A DNA stretch of 64,000 nt from Limnohabitans planktonicus II-D5 (GCF_001270065.2 NZ_LFYT02000003.1:124001-188000); one strand, 5' to 3'; counted from the stretch's first letter, positions 20,004 through 30,889 are shown. Made by a program: numbers and translations. The notes: generated by a model not told the origin, from the sequence alone.

Positions 20004-20941
20004 TGTCAGAAATCCCCATGCTTGGCGAAGAAGGCATGCCGCAGCCTTCCCGACCTGATACCCCTGAGGCTGCCACTGCAGGCCAGTTGCTGCGTGCAGC
20101 CAGAATCCGTGCGGGAGTCGATTTGTCCGCACTGTCATTGACCTTGAAAGTGTCTGTGCGACAACTACAGGCCCTGGAAGACGACGAGCACGATCCTGCC
20201 AAGGGTCCTGTTTTTGTGCGCGCCTTGGCCGCCAGCGTTTGCCGCCATTTGCATGCAGACCCTGCACCCATTCTGGCTTTGCTGCCCAAGGCGGCAAGCC
20301 ACGTGAGTGCCAGTCACTTGGTGGTGAAGTCGAGCATTGCCCATGCAGAACTGACCGTCTCGCGTCCGGCCTCGGCGCGGGTCTTGACCCCTCAGGCTTT
20401 GTGGGTGGCCGCTACCATGCTGGCATTGACCTTCGCACTCATTTGGCTGCCAGCCCCTTCGCAATGGGCCTGGTTTGAGCAGGTGAATGCCTGGTTCCAG
20501 TCCTCTTCACCGGAGTCGACCACCATGGTGAGTGAACCAGAGTCTGCGCCACCTGTGATCGTTTTTCCACCACCCGATGCCTTGCCTCAAGCCTCTGAAG
20601 CTGTGGTTGTCCCTTCCCAGGTGGCAGCAGTTGCTGCGCCTCAGCCTGTGTCTGTAGTGCCTGTTCAAAGCCCGGCACCCTCGCCATCGGTTGCTGCAAG
20701 CAAACCCGAGTTGTTGTTCGCTGCTTCCGATACAACCTGGATTGAAGTGCGTGGCGGACAAAATCAGCTCGTCTGGAGCGGTGTCTTGCAAGCGGGCGAA
20801 TCCAAGAGCGTGCAAAACAGCTTGCCCATGAATGTCACGGTTGGGCGAGCGAATGTGGTCACGGTCAAGTACCGGGGGCAAGCCTTTGATCTCAAGCCCC
20901 ACACCAAAGTCACCGTGGCGCGTTTTGAGGTGAAAGAATGA
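20003..20941 (+). CDS. rodZ: RodZ-like cytoskeletal/helix-turn-helix membrane protein
   Basis: A 312-residue bitopic membrane protein. An N-terminal cro-like helix-turn-helix (about 25-85, [20 protein letters not shown]) would face the cytoplasm and bind MreB in known RodZ. One transmembrane helix follows at about 132-149, then a Pro/Ser/Ala-rich periplasmic linker, then a C-terminal DUF4115 beta domain (about 225-310) with [18 protein letters not shown] and [19 protein letters not shown]. RodZ links MreB to the cell-wall elongation machine. Assignment rests on domain order plus its place between rlmN and ispG. The ATG overlaps the rlmN stop and the gene overlaps ispG by four bases. Confidence 0.85.
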   Translation: MSEIPMLGEEGMPQPSRPDTPEAATAGQLLRAARIRAGVDLSALSLTLKVSVRQLQALEDDEHDPAKGPVFVRALAASVCRHLHADPAPILALLPKAASHVSASHLVVKSSIAHAELTVSRPASARVLTPQALWVAATMLALTFALIWLPAPSQWAWFEQVNAWFQSSSPESTTMVSEPESAPPVIVFPPPDALPQASEAVVVPSQVAAVAAPQPVSVVPVQSPAPSPSVAASKPELLFAASDTTWIEVRGGQNQLVWSGVLQAGESKSVQNSLPMNVTVGRANVVTVKYRGQAFDLKPHTKVTVARFEVKE

Positions 20942-22236
20942 ACTCTCCTGCCTTGCCCAGTTCTGCTCCTGATTCCAAGCCTATTTCGATCGCACTGCCT
21001 GCTCATCGCGTGAGTCGTCAGTCCCGTGTGGTCTGGGGTTCGCGCGTTGTCACCGTCGGTGGAGGTGCACCGGTGCGTGTGCAGTCCATGACCAACACCG
21101 ACACTGTGGATGTGATTGGCACCGCCATTCAGGTCAAGGAACTGGCGATTGCCGGCTCCGAGATGGTGCGCATCACCGTCAACACCCCTGAAGCCGCTGA
21201 GGCGGTACCGCACATCCGTGACCAACTCGACAAGATGGGCATCGACGTGCCCCTGATCGGTGATTTTCATTACAACGGCCACCGTCTGTTGACCGATTAC
21301 CCGGCGTGTGCCGAAGCGCTGTCCAAATATCGCATCAACCCCGGCAACGTGGGCAAGGGCGACAAGCGCGATGTCCAGTTCGGCCAGATGATCGAAGCGG
21401 CCATGCGTTACAACAAAGCCATCCGCATCGGCGTGAATTGGGGCAGCCTCGACCAAGAATTGCTGGCCGAGCTGATGGACACCAACAGTCAACGCGCCGA
21501 ACCTTGGGAAGCTCGTCAGGTCATGTATGAGGCGCTGATTTCTTCGGCCATCTCCTCGGCCCAGCGTGCCGAGGCCATGGGCCTCGAGGGTGCGCAAATT
21601 GCGCTCTCGTGCAAGGTTTCGGGCGTGCAGGACTTGATCTCGGTCTATCGCGAACTCGGCCGCCGGACCGACTACGCCTTGCACCTGGGCTTGACCGAAG
21701 CGGGCATGGGCACCAAAGGCACGGTGGCTTCCGCGGCTGCCTTGTCGGTCTTGTTGCAAGAAGGCATTGGCGACACGATACGTGTGTCGCTCACTCCCCA
21801 GCCGGGGGAGGCCCGCACGCAAGAGGTGGTGATCGCGTCCGAGATTTTGCAGTCTCTGGGGTTGCGCATTTTTGTGCCCAGCGTGACCGCTTGCCCGGGT
21901 TGCGGTCGCACCACCAGTAGCACCTTCCAAGAGTTGGCCAAACAGATTGACGACTTCTTGCGCGCCCAAATGCCCGTGTGGCGCGTGCGCTACCCCGGGG
22001 TGGAAAAGCTCAAGGTAGCCGTGATGGGCTGTATCGTGAACGGCCCCGGCGAGAGCAAACACGCTGACATCGGCATCAGTCTGCCTGGCACTGGTGAAGC
22101 GCCTGCTGCGCCGGTCTTCATCGACGGCGAAAAGCGCCTGACTTTGCGCGGCGAAGGCATCGCGCAGGAGTTTCAGGTACTGGTCGAAAACTACATTGAG
22201 AACCGTTTTGGTTCAGGATCTGCCGAGAAAAAATGA
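20938..22236 (+). CDS. ispG: 4-hydroxy-3-methylbut-2-enyl diphosphate synthase (flavodoxin/ferredoxin)
   Basis: The 4Fe-4S enzyme of the non-mevalonate isoprenoid pathway that converts methylerythritol cyclodiphosphate to HMBPP; 432 residues. The cluster cysteines are Cys319 and Cys322 in [10 protein letters not shown] and Cys365 in [11 protein letters not shown], followed by the Glu that completes the site. The N-terminal TIM barrel opens with [11 protein letters not shown], and [11 protein letters not shown] and INPGNVG follow. The length is typical of beta-proteobacterial IspG. It overlaps both rodZ and hisS by four bases. Confidence 0.96.
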   Translation: MNSPALPSSAPDSKPISIALPAHRVSRQSRVVWGSRVVTVGGGAPVRVQSMTNTDTVDVIGTAIQVKELAIAGSEMVRITVNTPEAAEAVPHIRDQLDKMGIDVPLIGDFHYNGHRLLTDYPACAEALSKYRINPGNVGKGDKRDVQFGQMIEAAMRYNKAIRIGVNWGSLDQELLAELMDTNSQRAEPWEARQVMYEALISSAISSAQRAEAMGLEGAQIALSCKVSGVQDLISVYRELGRRTDYALHLGLTEAGMGTKGTVASAAALSVLLQEGIGDTIRVSLTPQPGEARTQEVVIASEILQSLGLRIFVPSVTACPGCGRTTSSTFQELAKQIDDFLRAQMPVWRVRYPGVEKLKVAVMGCIVNGPGESKHADIGISLPGTGEAPAAPVFIDGEKRLTLRGEGIAQEFQVLVENYIENRFGSGSAEKK

Positions 22237-23570
22237 GCGAACCGGTGAAAGAAAACACCCCCAAAGTCGAAAAACTGGCTAAGGCCCAAAAGCTGGTCGG
22301 CGTCAAGGGCATGAACGACATCTTGCCGCCCGACTCGGCGCGTTGGGAGTGGCTGGAGGGCCAAGTGCGCAGTTTGATGGCGGGCTATGCCTACCGCAAT
22401 GTGCGCCTGCCCATCGTCGAGCCCACCGCGCTGTTTGTACGCGGTCTGGGCGAAGTGACCGACATTGTCGAAAAGGAGATGTACTCCTTTGAAGACCGCC
22501 TGAACGGTGAGCAACTGACCTTGCGCCCCGAAGGCACGGCCGGTTTGGTGCGCTCGGTGGTCGAGCACAACCTGCTGTATGAAGGTGGCAAGCGCCTGTA
22601 TTACATGGGCCCCATGTTCCGCCACGAACGCCCACAGCGCGGTCGTTACCGCCAGTTCCACCAGATTGGCGCCGAGGTGCTGGGTTTTGGCGGGCCGGAG
22701 GTGGATGCCGAACTCATCTTGCTGGCCAACGATTTGTGGAAAGTGCTGGGTCTCAAGGATGTTCGCCTGGAACTCAACAGCCTGGGCCAGCCGGCCGAGC
22801 GCCAGGCCCACCGCGCGGCACTGATCGCACACCTCGAAAAGCACAGTGACGTGCTGGATGAAGAAGCCAAGCGCCGCCTGCACAGCAACCCGCTGCGCAT
22901 TCTGGACACCAAAAATCCGGCCATGCAAAGCGTGGTGGAGGCGGCCCCGCGCTTGCTCGACTTTTTGGGTGAGGCGTCCTTGGCCCACTTCAATGCGGTC
23001 AAGGCCATTCTGGATGCCAACGGCGTGGCCTACAGCATCAACCCGCGCTTGGTGCGCGGCATGGATTACTACAACCTCACGGTGTTCGAATTCATCACCA
23101 CCAGTTTGGGCTCGCAAGGCACCATCTGCGGTGGTGGCCGGTATGACTATCTGATTGAGCAGATCGGCGGCAAGCCCGCACCCGCTGTGGGCTGGGCCCT
23201 GGGCGTTGAGCGCGTGCTTGAACTCATCAAGGAGCAAGGCGAGGCTTTGCCCGATCTGGCTCCGGATGTGTACGCCATCATTCCCGAAACCACGGCCTTG
23301 CCCGTAGCCATGCAGGTGTTGCAGACCTTGCGCGCCTGCGGTGTGTCGGCCCAGATGCATGCGGGCAGTGGCGACGGCATGGGCAGCATGAAATCTCAAT
23401 TCAAGAAAGCCGACGGTTCCGGGGCACGTTTTGCCCTGGTTTTTGGGGCTGACGAATTGGCTCAAGGTCAGGTAGCGATCAAATCGCTGCGCGACGGAGA
23501 AGGTGCCCAGCGCACCGAGTCCTTGAGCACGGTGGCCGACTGGGCCCACAGCCTACAATCTGCGCTTTAA
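22233..23570 (+). CDS. hisS: histidine-tRNA ligase
   Basis: A class II aminoacyl-tRNA synthetase of 445 residues. Motif 1 is near [20 protein letters not shown], motif 2 is [20 protein letters not shown], the histidine-specific loop is [13 protein letters not shown], and motif 3 is [14 protein letters not shown]-terminal anticodon-binding domain follows (about 345-440). It charges tRNA-His. A second HisS-like protein, HisZ, is encoded at 30.9 kb and lacks the synthetase role. The gene lies within the ispG-hisS-yfgM-bamB-der run. Confidence 0.96.
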   Translation: MSEPVKENTPKVEKLAKAQKLVGVKGMNDILPPDSARWEWLEGQVRSLMAGYAYRNVRLPIVEPTALFVRGLGEVTDIVEKEMYSFEDRLNGEQLTLRPEGTAGLVRSVVEHNLLYEGGKRLYYMGPMFRHERPQRGRYRQFHQIGAEVLGFGGPEVDAELILLANDLWKVLGLKDVRLELNSLGQPAERQAHRAALIAHLEKHSDVLDEEAKRRLHSNPLRILDTKNPAMQSVVEAAPRLLDFLGEASLAHFNAVKAILDANGVAYSINPRLVRGMDYYNLTVFEFITTSLGSQGTICGGGRYDYLIEQIGGKPAPAVGWALGVERVLELIKEQGEALPDLAPDVYAIIPETTALPVAMQVLQTLRACGVSAQMHAGSGDGMGSMKSQFKKADGSGARFALVFGADELAQGQVAIKSLRDGEGAQRTESLSTVADWAHSLQSAL

Positions 23571-23594
23571 AGCGCAATCAGCAGTAAATACAAC

Positions 23595-24266
23595 ATGGCC
23601 AAAGCACTAGACCTTGACGAACAAGAACAACTTGACCAGATCAAACATTTCTGGAAAAACTGGGGCAACCTGATTTCATGGGTGCTGATTGTGGTGCTGG
23701 GTGGCTACGCTGCCTGGAACGGTTACCAATATTGGCAGCGCAGCCAGGCGGTCAAGGCCTCAGCCCTGTACGACGAATTCGAGCGCGCCGTGGCGTCTGG
23801 TGATGCCTCTCGTGTGGAGCGCAGTTTTGCCGACATGAAAGACAAATTTGCGGCCACGCAATTTGCCCAGCAAGCCGGTTTGCTGGCGGCCAAAAGTTTG
23901 CAGGCGCAAGGCAAAACCGAAGCGGCACGCGATGCGCTCAACTGGGTTGCTGCAGGTGCGCCCGATCCGGCTTACCGCGACATCGCCCGTTTGCGTCTGG
24001 CGGGTCTGCAACTCGATGCCAAAGCCTATGACGAGGCCTTGAAGTCCCTGAATCAGGATTTCACCCCCGCCATGGCCGGGCTGGCCGCTGACATGCGTGG
24101 TGATGTGCTGCAGGCCAAAGGCCAGGGCGCTGACGCCATTGCCGCTTATCAAAAGGCCTGGACCGCATTGGCGGACACCCCCGATTACCGTCGCTTGGTT
24201 CAAGCCAAGCTCAATGCTTTGGGTGTAGACCCTGAATCTGCGACGGCCACGGAGAGCAAAAAGTGA
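23595..24266 (+). CDS. YfgM-like tetratricopeptide membrane protein
   Basis: A 223-residue single-pass protein: a short acidic cytoplasmic start (LDLDEQEQLDQIKHFWKNWG), one membrane helix at about 27-48 and a periplasmic TPR domain (about 50-215). YfgM of E. coli is an ancillary partner of SecYEG/PpiD in the handling of secreted proteins. The family match (TPR_21/YfgM) rests on the N-terminal pattern and the location between hisS and bamB. It overlaps bamB by four bases. Confidence 0.85.
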   Translation: MAKALDLDEQEQLDQIKHFWKNWGNLISWVLIVVLGGYAAWNGYQYWQRSQAVKASALYDEFERAVASGDASRVERSFADMKDKFAATQFAQQAGLLAAKSLQAQGKTEAARDALNWVAAGAPDPAYRDIARLRLAGLQLDAKAYDEALKSLNQDFTPAMAGLAADMRGDVLQAKGQGADAIAAYQKAWTALADTPDYRRLVQAKLNALGVDPESATATESKK

Positions 24267-25390
24267 ACAAACGGAAGTCTTTGTGTTGGCCCTTGCTGGG
24301 CTTTGTGGTGGTGTTGCTGTCTGCCTGTTCCAGTGCGCCGGAAAAACCCAAACCCGCCGCTTTGCCGGCCGTCACAGGTCAGTTGGCAGTTGCAAAACTC
24401 TGGAGCACCAGCATTGGTCCGGTGACCACACCCCTGATCGCTTCGGTCAATGGCAGCCAAGTGGCGGTGGCATCCTCTGCCGGGCAAGTGGCAGTGCTGG
24501 ATGCAGGCACGGGCAAGGACATCTGGCGTCTGAATTTGAATGTCCCTATTCAAGCGGGTGTAGGCGGGGATGGTCAGCGATTTGCGGTGATCACCGGTAA
24601 AAATGAAGTCGTGGCCATGGAGTCGGGCAAGGTGATGTGGCGCTATGCCTTGTCCGCCTTGTCGTACACGCCACCGGTGGTGGCCGGGCAACGTGTGTTT
24701 GTCCTGACGGCCGATCGCGCAGTCACTGCACTCGATGGTGCCACGGGTCAAAAGCTCTGGACTCAGCAACGCGCAGGCGACCCTCTGGTGCTGCAGCAGG
24801 CGGGTTTGCTGATGCCTTTTGGCGATACCTTGCTGGCCGGTTGGGGTGGCCGTCTGGCTTCATTGAACCCGACCACAGGCGCGGTGCGTTGGGAGACCTT
24901 GCTCGGCGCTTCTCGTGGTACCAATGAAGTTGAGCGTCTGGTGGACCTGGTGGCGGGTGTGAGCCGTCTGGGCAACACCGTGTGCGCCCGGGCCTTTCAG
25001 TCTGCTGTGGCCTGTCTCGATGGCCATCGGGGCACGATCCAATGGAGTCGCTCGGCTCAAGGTCACCAAGGCGTTGACGGGGATGACAAACTCATTTTTG
25101 GAGCGGAGTCTGACAGCAAAGTTGTGGCTTGGCAGCGCTCGAGTGGTCAAAACGCCTGGACCCAAGATGCCTTGCGTTTTCGCGGTTTGACAGCGCCATT
25201 GGTCATGGAACGTTCTTTGGTGTTGGGTGATGCTGATGGCCAGCTGCACTTTTTGTCCAAACAGGACGGTCAGGCTTTACAACGTTTGAGCACAGATGGC
25301 AGTGCCATCATGGGCCGACCGGTGTTGGCAGGGCAAATTTTGGTGGTGGTGACACGCACCGGGGGCGTCTTCGGATTTCGCCCTGAATGA
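24263..25390 (+). CDS. bamB: outer membrane assembly lipoprotein BamB
   Basis: A 375-residue lipoprotein with lipobox LLSAC (Cys22). The mature part is a beta-propeller made of PQQ-like repeats, recognisable as repeating stretches such as VLDAGTGKDIWRLNL, ALDGATGQKLWTQQ, SLNPTTGAVRWETLL and CLDGHRGTIQWSRSA. BamB is a scaffold that helps BamA receive outer-membrane proteins. The window also carries bamD at 14.2 kb. The gene sits between yfgM and der as in most proteobacteria. Confidence 0.94.
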   Translation: MNKRKSLCWPLLGFVVVLLSACSSAPEKPKPAALPAVTGQLAVAKLWSTSIGPVTTPLIASVNGSQVAVASSAGQVAVLDAGTGKDIWRLNLNVPIQAGVGGDGQRFAVITGKNEVVAMESGKVMWRYALSALSYTPPVVAGQRVFVLTADRAVTALDGATGQKLWTQQRAGDPLVLQQAGLLMPFGDTLLAGWGGRLASLNPTTGAVRWETLLGASRGTNEVERLVDLVAGVSRLGNTVCARAFQSAVACLDGHRGTIQWSRSAQGHQGVDGDDKLIFGAESDSKVVAWQRSSGQNAWTQDALRFRGLTAPLVMERSLVLGDADGQLHFLSKQDGQALQRLSTDGSAIMGRPVLAGQILVVVTRTGGVFGFRPE

Positions 25391-25409
25391 TGGATCGGAA
25401 AATTTTTAA

Positions 25410-26750
25410 GTGAAACCTGTTTTGGCCCTGGTGGGCCGCCCCAATGTGGGCAAATCCACGCTGTTCAACCGACTCACCAAAAGTCGTGATGCCATCGTGG
25501 CTGACTTTGCGGGCTTGACCCGTGACCGCCATTACGGCAATGGCAAACAAGGTCGTCAAGAGTTCATCGTGATTGATACGGGCGGTTTCGAGCCCGATGC
25601 CAGCACCGGCATTTACAAGGAAATGGCCAAGCAAACCCAGCAAGCGGTGGCCGAAGCTGATGTAGTGATTTTTGTGGTCGATGCGCGTGGCGGTTTGTCT
25701 GCGCAAGACCACGACATCGCCAAATACCTGCGCAAGATTGGCAAACCCACTTTGCTGGTCGCCAACAAAGCCGAGGGCATGCTCGAAGGCATCCAGCTGA
25801 CCGAGTTCTATGAATTGGGTTTGGGTGAGGTGATTGCCATTTCGGCCGCGCATGGACAAGGCACGCGCGGCTTGGTGGAGCTGGCATTTGAGTTGCTCAA
25901 CCTTCCGGATGAACCGGAAGAAACCGAAGAGGACCCTGCGGTCATCAAACTCGCCGTGGCAGGGCGCCCCAACGTGGGCAAGTCCACCTTGATCAACACC
26001 TGGTTGGGTGAAGAGCGCCTGGTGGCTTTTGACATGCCAGGCACGACGCGTGATGCGATTTCAGTCCCGTTTGAAAAGCAAGGCCAAAAGTTCGAGCTGA
26101 TCGACACCGCGGGTTTGCGCCGCAAGGGCAAAGTATTTGAGGCCATCGAGAAGTTCTCGGTGGTCAAAACCTTACAAGCCATCGAGTCGGCCAATGTGGT
26201 GCTGTTGCTACTCGACGCGGAGCAGGGCGTGACAGACCAGGACGCGCACATCGCCGGTTACGCGCTGGAAAGCGGTCGTGCCATGGTCTTGGCCGTGAAC
26301 AAATGGGATGCTGTTGACGAGTACCAGCGCCAGTTGGTGCAGCGCTCGATCGAGACGCGGCTTCCGTTTTTGAGCTTTGCCAACATGCACTTCATCTCGG
26401 CCAAAAAACGCCAGGGCCTGGGACCGGTTTGGGGCTCCATTGTTCAAGCCCACAAGGCGGCCATGTGCAAAATGAGCACACCGATTTTGACGCGTTTGTT
26501 GCTGGAGGCCGTGCAGTTCCAAAGTCCTCAGCGCGGCGGCATGTTCCGCCCCAAGTTGCGCTATGCGCATCAGGGCGGCATGAACCCGCCTGTGATCGTG
26601 GTCCACGGCAATTCGCTGGAGCATGTGACCGATTCCTACAAGCGTTTTCTGGAAGCGCGTTTCCGCAAAGCCTTTGATCTGTCGGGCACACCACTCAGGA
26701 TCGAGATGAAAACCTCCACCAATCCGTATGCTGACAAGGATTCCTCCTGA
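25410..26750 (+). CDS. der: ribosome biogenesis GTPase Der (EngA)
   Basis: A tandem GTPase of 446 residues, started from GTG at 25410. Two G domains each begin with GRPNVGKS (9-16 and 185-192). The second domain shows [11 protein letters not shown] and NKWDAVD; the first shows [10 protein letters not shown]-terminal KH-like domain (about 355-440) ends the protein. Der acts in maturation of the 50S subunit. It is the last member of the ispG-to-der block before hfq. Confidence 0.96.
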   Translation: MKPVLALVGRPNVGKSTLFNRLTKSRDAIVADFAGLTRDRHYGNGKQGRQEFIVIDTGGFEPDASTGIYKEMAKQTQQAVAEADVVIFVVDARGGLSAQDHDIAKYLRKIGKPTLLVANKAEGMLEGIQLTEFYELGLGEVIAISAAHGQGTRGLVELAFELLNLPDEPEETEEDPAVIKLAVAGRPNVGKSTLINTWLGEERLVAFDMPGTTRDAISVPFEKQGQKFELIDTAGLRRKGKVFEAIEKFSVVKTLQAIESANVVLLLLDAEQGVTDQDAHIAGYALESGRAMVLAVNKWDAVDEYQRQLVQRSIETRLPFLSFANMHFISAKKRQGLGPVWGSIVQAHKAAMCKMSTPILTRLLLEAVQFQSPQRGGMFRPKLRYAHQGGMNPPVIVVHGNSLEHVTDSYKRFLEARFRKAFDLSGTPLRIEMKTSTNPYADKDSS

Positions 26751-26837
26751 TTTTTGCGGATTTGTTTTTTTCAGCCAGTTCACCCGCAGCCCTGTGTTAA
26801 GGTCTGTACTTCACAACTTTTGAACACGGAGAATATC

Positions 26838-27083
26838 GTGAACAATAAAGGTCAACTTTTGCAAGACCCCTTCCTGAACGCTCTGCGCCGCGAACACGTG
26901 CCAGTGTCGATTTATCTGGTCAACGGCATCAAGCTGCAAGGTCAGATTGAATCCTTCGATCAGTATGTGGTTTTGTTGCGCAACACCCTCACGCAAATGG
27001 TCTACAAGCACGCCATTTCAACCATCGTGCCCGGGCGTTCTGTCACCTTCAGCACCCCAGAGTTGGGCGAAATAACCGCTTGA
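26838..27083 (+). CDS. hfq: RNA chaperone Hfq
   Basis: An Sm-like RNA chaperone of 81 residues started from GTG, with ACGGAGA five to eleven bases upstream. Sm1 runs through [20 protein letters not shown] and Sm2 is [10 protein letters not shown], with the Gln near residue 6 and the conserved KH pair that contact poly-U ends. The C-terminal tail is short, as usual in beta-proteobacteria. Hfq hexamers pair small RNAs with messages. It is followed by hflX, as in E. coli. Confidence 0.96.
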   Translation: MNNKGQLLQDPFLNALRREHVPVSIYLVNGIKLQGQIESFDQYVVLLRNTLTQMVYKHAISTIVPGRSVTFSTPELGEITA

Positions 27084-27137
27084 TGCAGCCTCCAAACAAA
27101 TGGTGGTGCCCCAAGGTACTGCCAGAGGTCGCTGACA

Positions 27138-28325
27138 GTGTCTGAAACCTCTTTCAACGCCCCAGCGCCGACCTTATTGGTCGGCGTTGACTTTGGGCGA
27201 GCACATTTCGATGCCGACTTGCAAGAGTTGGGCCTGCTGGCCGAATCCGGTGGCTTGAAACCTGTTGCTCGTTTGACCTGCAAACGCAAAGCGCCCGATC
27301 CAGCGCTGTTTGTGGGCAGTGGTAAAGCCGATGAAATCAAGGAGTTGGCCCTGATGCATGGCGCTGTCGAGGTTTTGTTTGACCAAGCCCTGAGCCCGGC
27401 GCAGCAGCGCAATCTGGAGCGTCACATCGGCTTGCCCGTGAATGACCGCACGCTGCTGATTCTTGAAATTTTTGGCCAGCGTGCGCGAAGTCACGAAGGC
27501 AAGTTGCAAGTCGAGTTGGCGCGTCAACAATACCTCAGCACACGTTTGGTGCGGCGTTGGTCGCACTTGGAGCGGCAAAGCGGCGGTATTGGCATGCGAG
27601 GTGGTCCGGGCGAAACACAAATCGAATTGGACCGCCGCATGATCAACGATTCGATCAAGCGCATCAAAGAACGCTTGGTCAAAGTCAAGCGCCAGCGCAA
27701 CACACAGCGGCGTCAACGCGATCGCCGCGATACCTTCAACATTTCATTGGTGGGTTACACCAACGCAGGCAAATCCACCTTGTTCAATGCCTTGGTCAAG
27801 GCGCGCGCCTACGCGGCCGACCAACTTTTTGCCACACTGGACACCACCACCCGCCAACTGTATTTGGGCGAAGCAGGCCGGTCGGTGTCTTTGTCTGACA
27901 CCGTGGGCTTCATCCGCGACTTACCCCACGGCCTGGTGGAGGCTTTTCAGGCCACCTTGCAAGAGGCCACTGATGCCGATTTGCTGCTGCATGTGGTGGA
28001 TGCCGCCAACCCGGATTGGCCCGAGCAAATGGCCGAGGTACAGAAGGTGTTGACCGAAATCGGGGCCGAGGACGTGCCCCAGCTTTTGGTCTTCAACAAA
28101 CTCGATGCACTGGACGCAGAACGTTACCCTGTGCAACTGCAAGACCAATACGAGATGGACGGTCAGCCCGTGCCTCGTGTGTTTTTGAGTGCCCAATCAG
28201 GCAAGGGCTTGGATTTGCTGCGTTCTGCCTTGTCCGACATTGTCAAAACCGCCTTGCCCCCCACTGTTTCTGAAGCCGCAGATCCCCGTGACTTGACCCG
28301 GGAATATCCGGGTGATCTGCATTGA
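27138..28325 (+). CDS. hflX: GTPase HflX
   Basis: A ribosome-associated GTPase of 395 residues read from GTG at 27138. The N-terminal HflX domain carries GSGKADEIKEL and a coiled Arg/Lys-rich linker (SIKRIKERLVKVKRQRNTQR). The G1 motif is GYTNAGKS (206-213), with DTVGFIRDLPHGLVEAF as G3 and FNKLDALD as G4. HflX splits stalled or hibernating 70S ribosomes after heat stress in E. coli. It is 54 bases downstream of hfq and probably co-transcribed. Confidence 0.95.
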   Translation: MSETSFNAPAPTLLVGVDFGRAHFDADLQELGLLAESGGLKPVARLTCKRKAPDPALFVGSGKADEIKELALMHGAVEVLFDQALSPAQQRNLERHIGLPVNDRTLLILEIFGQRARSHEGKLQVELARQQYLSTRLVRRWSHLERQSGGIGMRGGPGETQIELDRRMINDSIKRIKERLVKVKRQRNTQRRQRDRRDTFNISLVGYTNAGKSTLFNALVKARAYAADQLFATLDTTTRQLYLGEAGRSVSLSDTVGFIRDLPHGLVEAFQATLQEATDADLLLHVVDAANPDWPEQMAEVQKVLTEIGAEDVPQLLVFNKLDALDAERYPVQLQDQYEMDGQPVPRVFLSAQSGKGLDLLRSALSDIVKTALPPTVSEAADPRDLTREYPGDLH

Positions 28326-28381
28326 AGTCCCACTGAATTCGGCACAATGCGAGTTCGTCATTTCGACAAAGACACTTCACC

Positions 28382-29758
28382 ATGAATTTTCATCTGCCAG
28401 CGCTGCGTTGGTCTTTGCTCCCCGCCAAGATCCGAGGCATGTTCAATCTGAACGACCCACGTTGGGGTCGGGATGACGACAAATCCACCTCTGATTCGGG
28501 CAACAAACCCTCTGGCGATGTGCCACCCACTGGCCCCAAGCCAGATGCTTGGCAGCAACCACCCGGTCGTGGTTCACAGCAACAGCAAAACGGCCCACCC
28601 GATCTGGATGAACTCTGGCGTGATTTCAACCGCAAGCTGGGTCAGTTGTTTGGCGGTAAGGGTGGTCCCCAAAAGCCCCAAGGCCCTGGCGGTTCTGGCG
28701 GTCCAGGCATGCCTGTTTTCTTTAAAAACCTCGGCTTGGGTGTGATCCTGGCGGCTGCTGTGTTGGTTTGGCTCGCCACGGGATTCTTCATCGTGCAAGA
28801 GGGTCAGCAAGCCGTGATCACCCAGTTCGGCAAGTACCACTCCACCGTGGGGGCGGGTTTCAATTGGCGCATGCCTTACCCCGTGCAGCGTCACGAGTTG
28901 GTGTTTGTGACCCAAATCCGTTCGGTGGACATTGGCCGCGACAACATCATCAAAGCCACAGGCCTGCGTGAATCGGCCATGTTGACTGAAGACGAGAACA
29001 TTGTGGAGATCAAGTTTGCGGTGCAATACCGTTTGAACGATGCCCGCGCCTATTTGTTTGAAAGCCGCAACCCCACTGAGGCGGTCGTTCAATCCGCTGA
29101 GACAGCTGTACGCGAAGTGGTGGGCAAGATGAAGATGGACTCTGCCCTGGCCGAAGAGCGCGACCAGATCGCGCCCCGTGTCCGCGAAAAAATGCAAACC
29201 ATTTTGGACCGCTACAAAGTGGGTATCGAGGTGGTTGGCATCAACTTGCAGCAAGGTGGTGTGCGTCCACCCGAGCAGGTTCAGGCCGCGTTTGACGATG
29301 TGCTCAAAGCCGGTCAGGAACGCGAACGCGCCAAGAACGAAGCCCAAGCCTATGCCAACGATGTGGTGCCACGTGCCGTGGGTGCTGCGTCTCGCCTGAA
29401 GGAAGAAGCCGATGCTTACCGTGAGCGCATAGTGGCGCAAGCCGAAGGTGATGCCGAGCGCTTCAGAACCATCTTGCCTGAGTACCAAAGGTCGCCACAA
29501 GTCATGCGCGACCGCCTGTACACCGACACCATGCAACAGATTTACAGCAATGTGACCAAGGTGCTGGTGGACAGCAAGCAAGGCTCGAACCTCTTGTATT
29601 TGCCACTCGACAAAATCATGCAACAAGTCAGCAGTGTGGCACCGCCCGCAGTGGACAGCGCAGCTGCTGTACCTGCCACGACCAGTGGTGCCAGCACTGG
29701 GGCTGTGGACACGCGTTCGCGTGACCTGCAGCGTTCGCGTGACCGCGATCCACGATAA
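28382..29758 (+). CDS. hflK: FtsH protease regulator HflK
   Basis: An SPFH/stomatin-family inner-membrane protein of up to 458 residues. The N-terminus is hydrophilic and Gly/Pro/Gln-rich. One membrane helix (about 117-138, GVILAAAVLVWLATGFFIV) follows, then the band-7 domain (EGQQAVITQFGKYHSTV through a long coiled coil). With HflC it forms a cage around FtsH and modulates degradation of membrane proteins. The start is uncertain: ATG at 28382 has no clear ribosome site, and an in-frame ATG at 28439 (MFNLNDPRWGRDDD) may be the true one. TTGAAG (28322-28327) and CACAAT (28343-28348) may form a promoter. Confidence 0.93.
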   Translation: MNFHLPALRWSLLPAKIRGMFNLNDPRWGRDDDKSTSDSGNKPSGDVPPTGPKPDAWQQPPGRGSQQQQNGPPDLDELWRDFNRKLGQLFGGKGGPQKPQGPGGSGGPGMPVFFKNLGLGVILAAAVLVWLATGFFIVQEGQQAVITQFGKYHSTVGAGFNWRMPYPVQRHELVFVTQIRSVDIGRDNIIKATGLRESAMLTEDENIVEIKFAVQYRLNDARAYLFESRNPTEAVVQSAETAVREVVGKMKMDSALAEERDQIAPRVREKMQTILDRYKVGIEVVGINLQQGGVRPPEQVQAAFDDVLKAGQERERAKNEAQAYANDVVPRAVGAASRLKEEADAYRERIVAQAEGDAERFRTILPEYQRSPQVMRDRLYTDTMQQIYSNVTKVLVDSKQGSNLLYLPLDKIMQQVSSVAPPAVDSAAAVPATTSGASTGAVDTRSRDLQRSRDRDPR

Positions 29759-29769
29759 GGAAAAACAAA

Positions 29770-30669
29770 ATGAATCGCATAGGATTGTGGATTTCGACTT
29801 TGCTGGTGGCCTTCGTGCTGTTCAGCTCTACCGTGTTTGTGGTTGATCAGCGCCAGTTTGGCGTGGTTTATGCCTTGGGGCAGATCAAGGAAGTGATCAC
29901 CGAGCCCGGTTTGCACTTCAAACTGCCGCCCCCGCTGCAAAACGTCAACTACATCGACAAACGCCTGCTCACGCTGGACAGCCCCGACAACGAGCCCATG
30001 CTTACAGCTGAAAAGCAGCGTGTCGTGATCGACTGGTATGTGCGTTGGCGCATCACCGACCCACAGGCTTACATCCGCAACGTGGGCTTGGACGAAAAGT
30101 CCGGCACCAACCAGCTCAACCGAGTGGTGCGCAACGCCTTCCAGGAAGAAATCAACAAGCGCACCGTCAAGGAATTGCTGTCACTCAAACGTGAAGAGTT
30201 GATGGACGATGTCAAGGCCGCTGTGCTGCTGGTTGTCAAAGGTGCCAAGCCTTGGGGCGTTGATGTGGTGGATGTGCGCATCACACGAGCCGACTATGTG
30301 GACACCATCACCGAGTCGGTCTATCGCCGCATGGAAGCCGAACGCAAGCGGGTGGCCAACGAATTGCGCTCAACTGGTGGTGCCGAAGGCGAAAAAATCC
30401 GCGCCGATGCTGATCGCCAGCGTGAAGTGACCATTGCCAATGCTTACCGTGATGCCCAAAAAATCAAAGGGCAGGGCGATGCGCAAGCGGCTCGCTTGTA
30501 TGCGGAATCGTTTGGCCGTGACCCCCAATTTGCGCAGTTTTACCGCAGCCTTGAAGCCTATAAATCCAGCTTCAACAGCAAGAGTGACGTGATGGTGCTC
30601 GATCCGAGCAGTTCCGAATTCTTCAAAGGCATGCGTGGCGCAGCAGGCAACGCAGCTGCTCGAAAGTAA
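29770..30669 (+). CDS. hflC: FtsH protease regulator HflC
   Basis: The SPFH partner of HflK, 299 residues. An N-terminal signal-anchor (about 5-25) is followed by VDQRQFGVVYALGQIKEV, the band-7 start, and RITDPQAYIRNVG. The C-terminal helix-rich part includes ANAYRDAQKIKGQGDAQAAR and YAESFGRDPQFAQFYRSLEA, typical of HflC. It begins eleven bases after hflK with AAGGAAAAACAAA before the ATG. Confidence 0.95.
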   Translation: MNRIGLWISTLLVAFVLFSSTVFVVDQRQFGVVYALGQIKEVITEPGLHFKLPPPLQNVNYIDKRLLTLDSPDNEPMLTAEKQRVVIDWYVRWRITDPQAYIRNVGLDEKSGTNQLNRVVRNAFQEEINKRTVKELLSLKREELMDDVKAAVLLVVKGAKPWGVDVVDVRITRADYVDTITESVYRRMEAERKRVANELRSTGGAEGEKIRADADRQREVTIANAYRDAQKIKGQGDAQAARLYAESFGRDPQFAQFYRSLEAYKSSFNSKSDVMVLDPSSSEFFKGMRGAAGNAAARK

Positions 30670-30672
30670 GTT

Positions 30673-30858
30673 TTGCTCGATACCCTCCTGATGGCATTGG
30701 GCCTGATGCTCATCCTGGAGGGCTTGATGCCCATGGTCTCGCCGCTTCGTTGGCGCAGTCTGTTTGAGCAGTTGCTCAAGCTTGAAGATGGGCAGATCCG
30801 GTTTTTTGGCATGGTCATGGTCATCATGGGCATGTTGTTGTTCTGGTTGGTTTCCTGA
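30673..30858 (+). CDS. DUF2065 family small membrane protein
   Basis: A 61-residue protein read from TTG at 30673, three bases after the hflC stop. It has two membrane helices (about 2-24 and 43-60) joined by a short charged loop (LRWRSLFEQLLKLEDGQIRF). The layout matches DUF2065 (YjeT of E. coli), which also follows hflC. Function is unknown. Confidence 0.8.
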   Translation: MLDTLLMALGLMLILEGLMPMVSPLRWRSLFEQLLKLEDGQIRFFGMVMVIMGMLLFWLVS

Positions 30859-30889
30859 ACAGATTCCGGGAAACGTGCCTGCAACCCGG

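Noticed and set aside
20764-22062. 432-codon minus-strand frame over ispG
   Set aside because: Antisense shadow of ispG.
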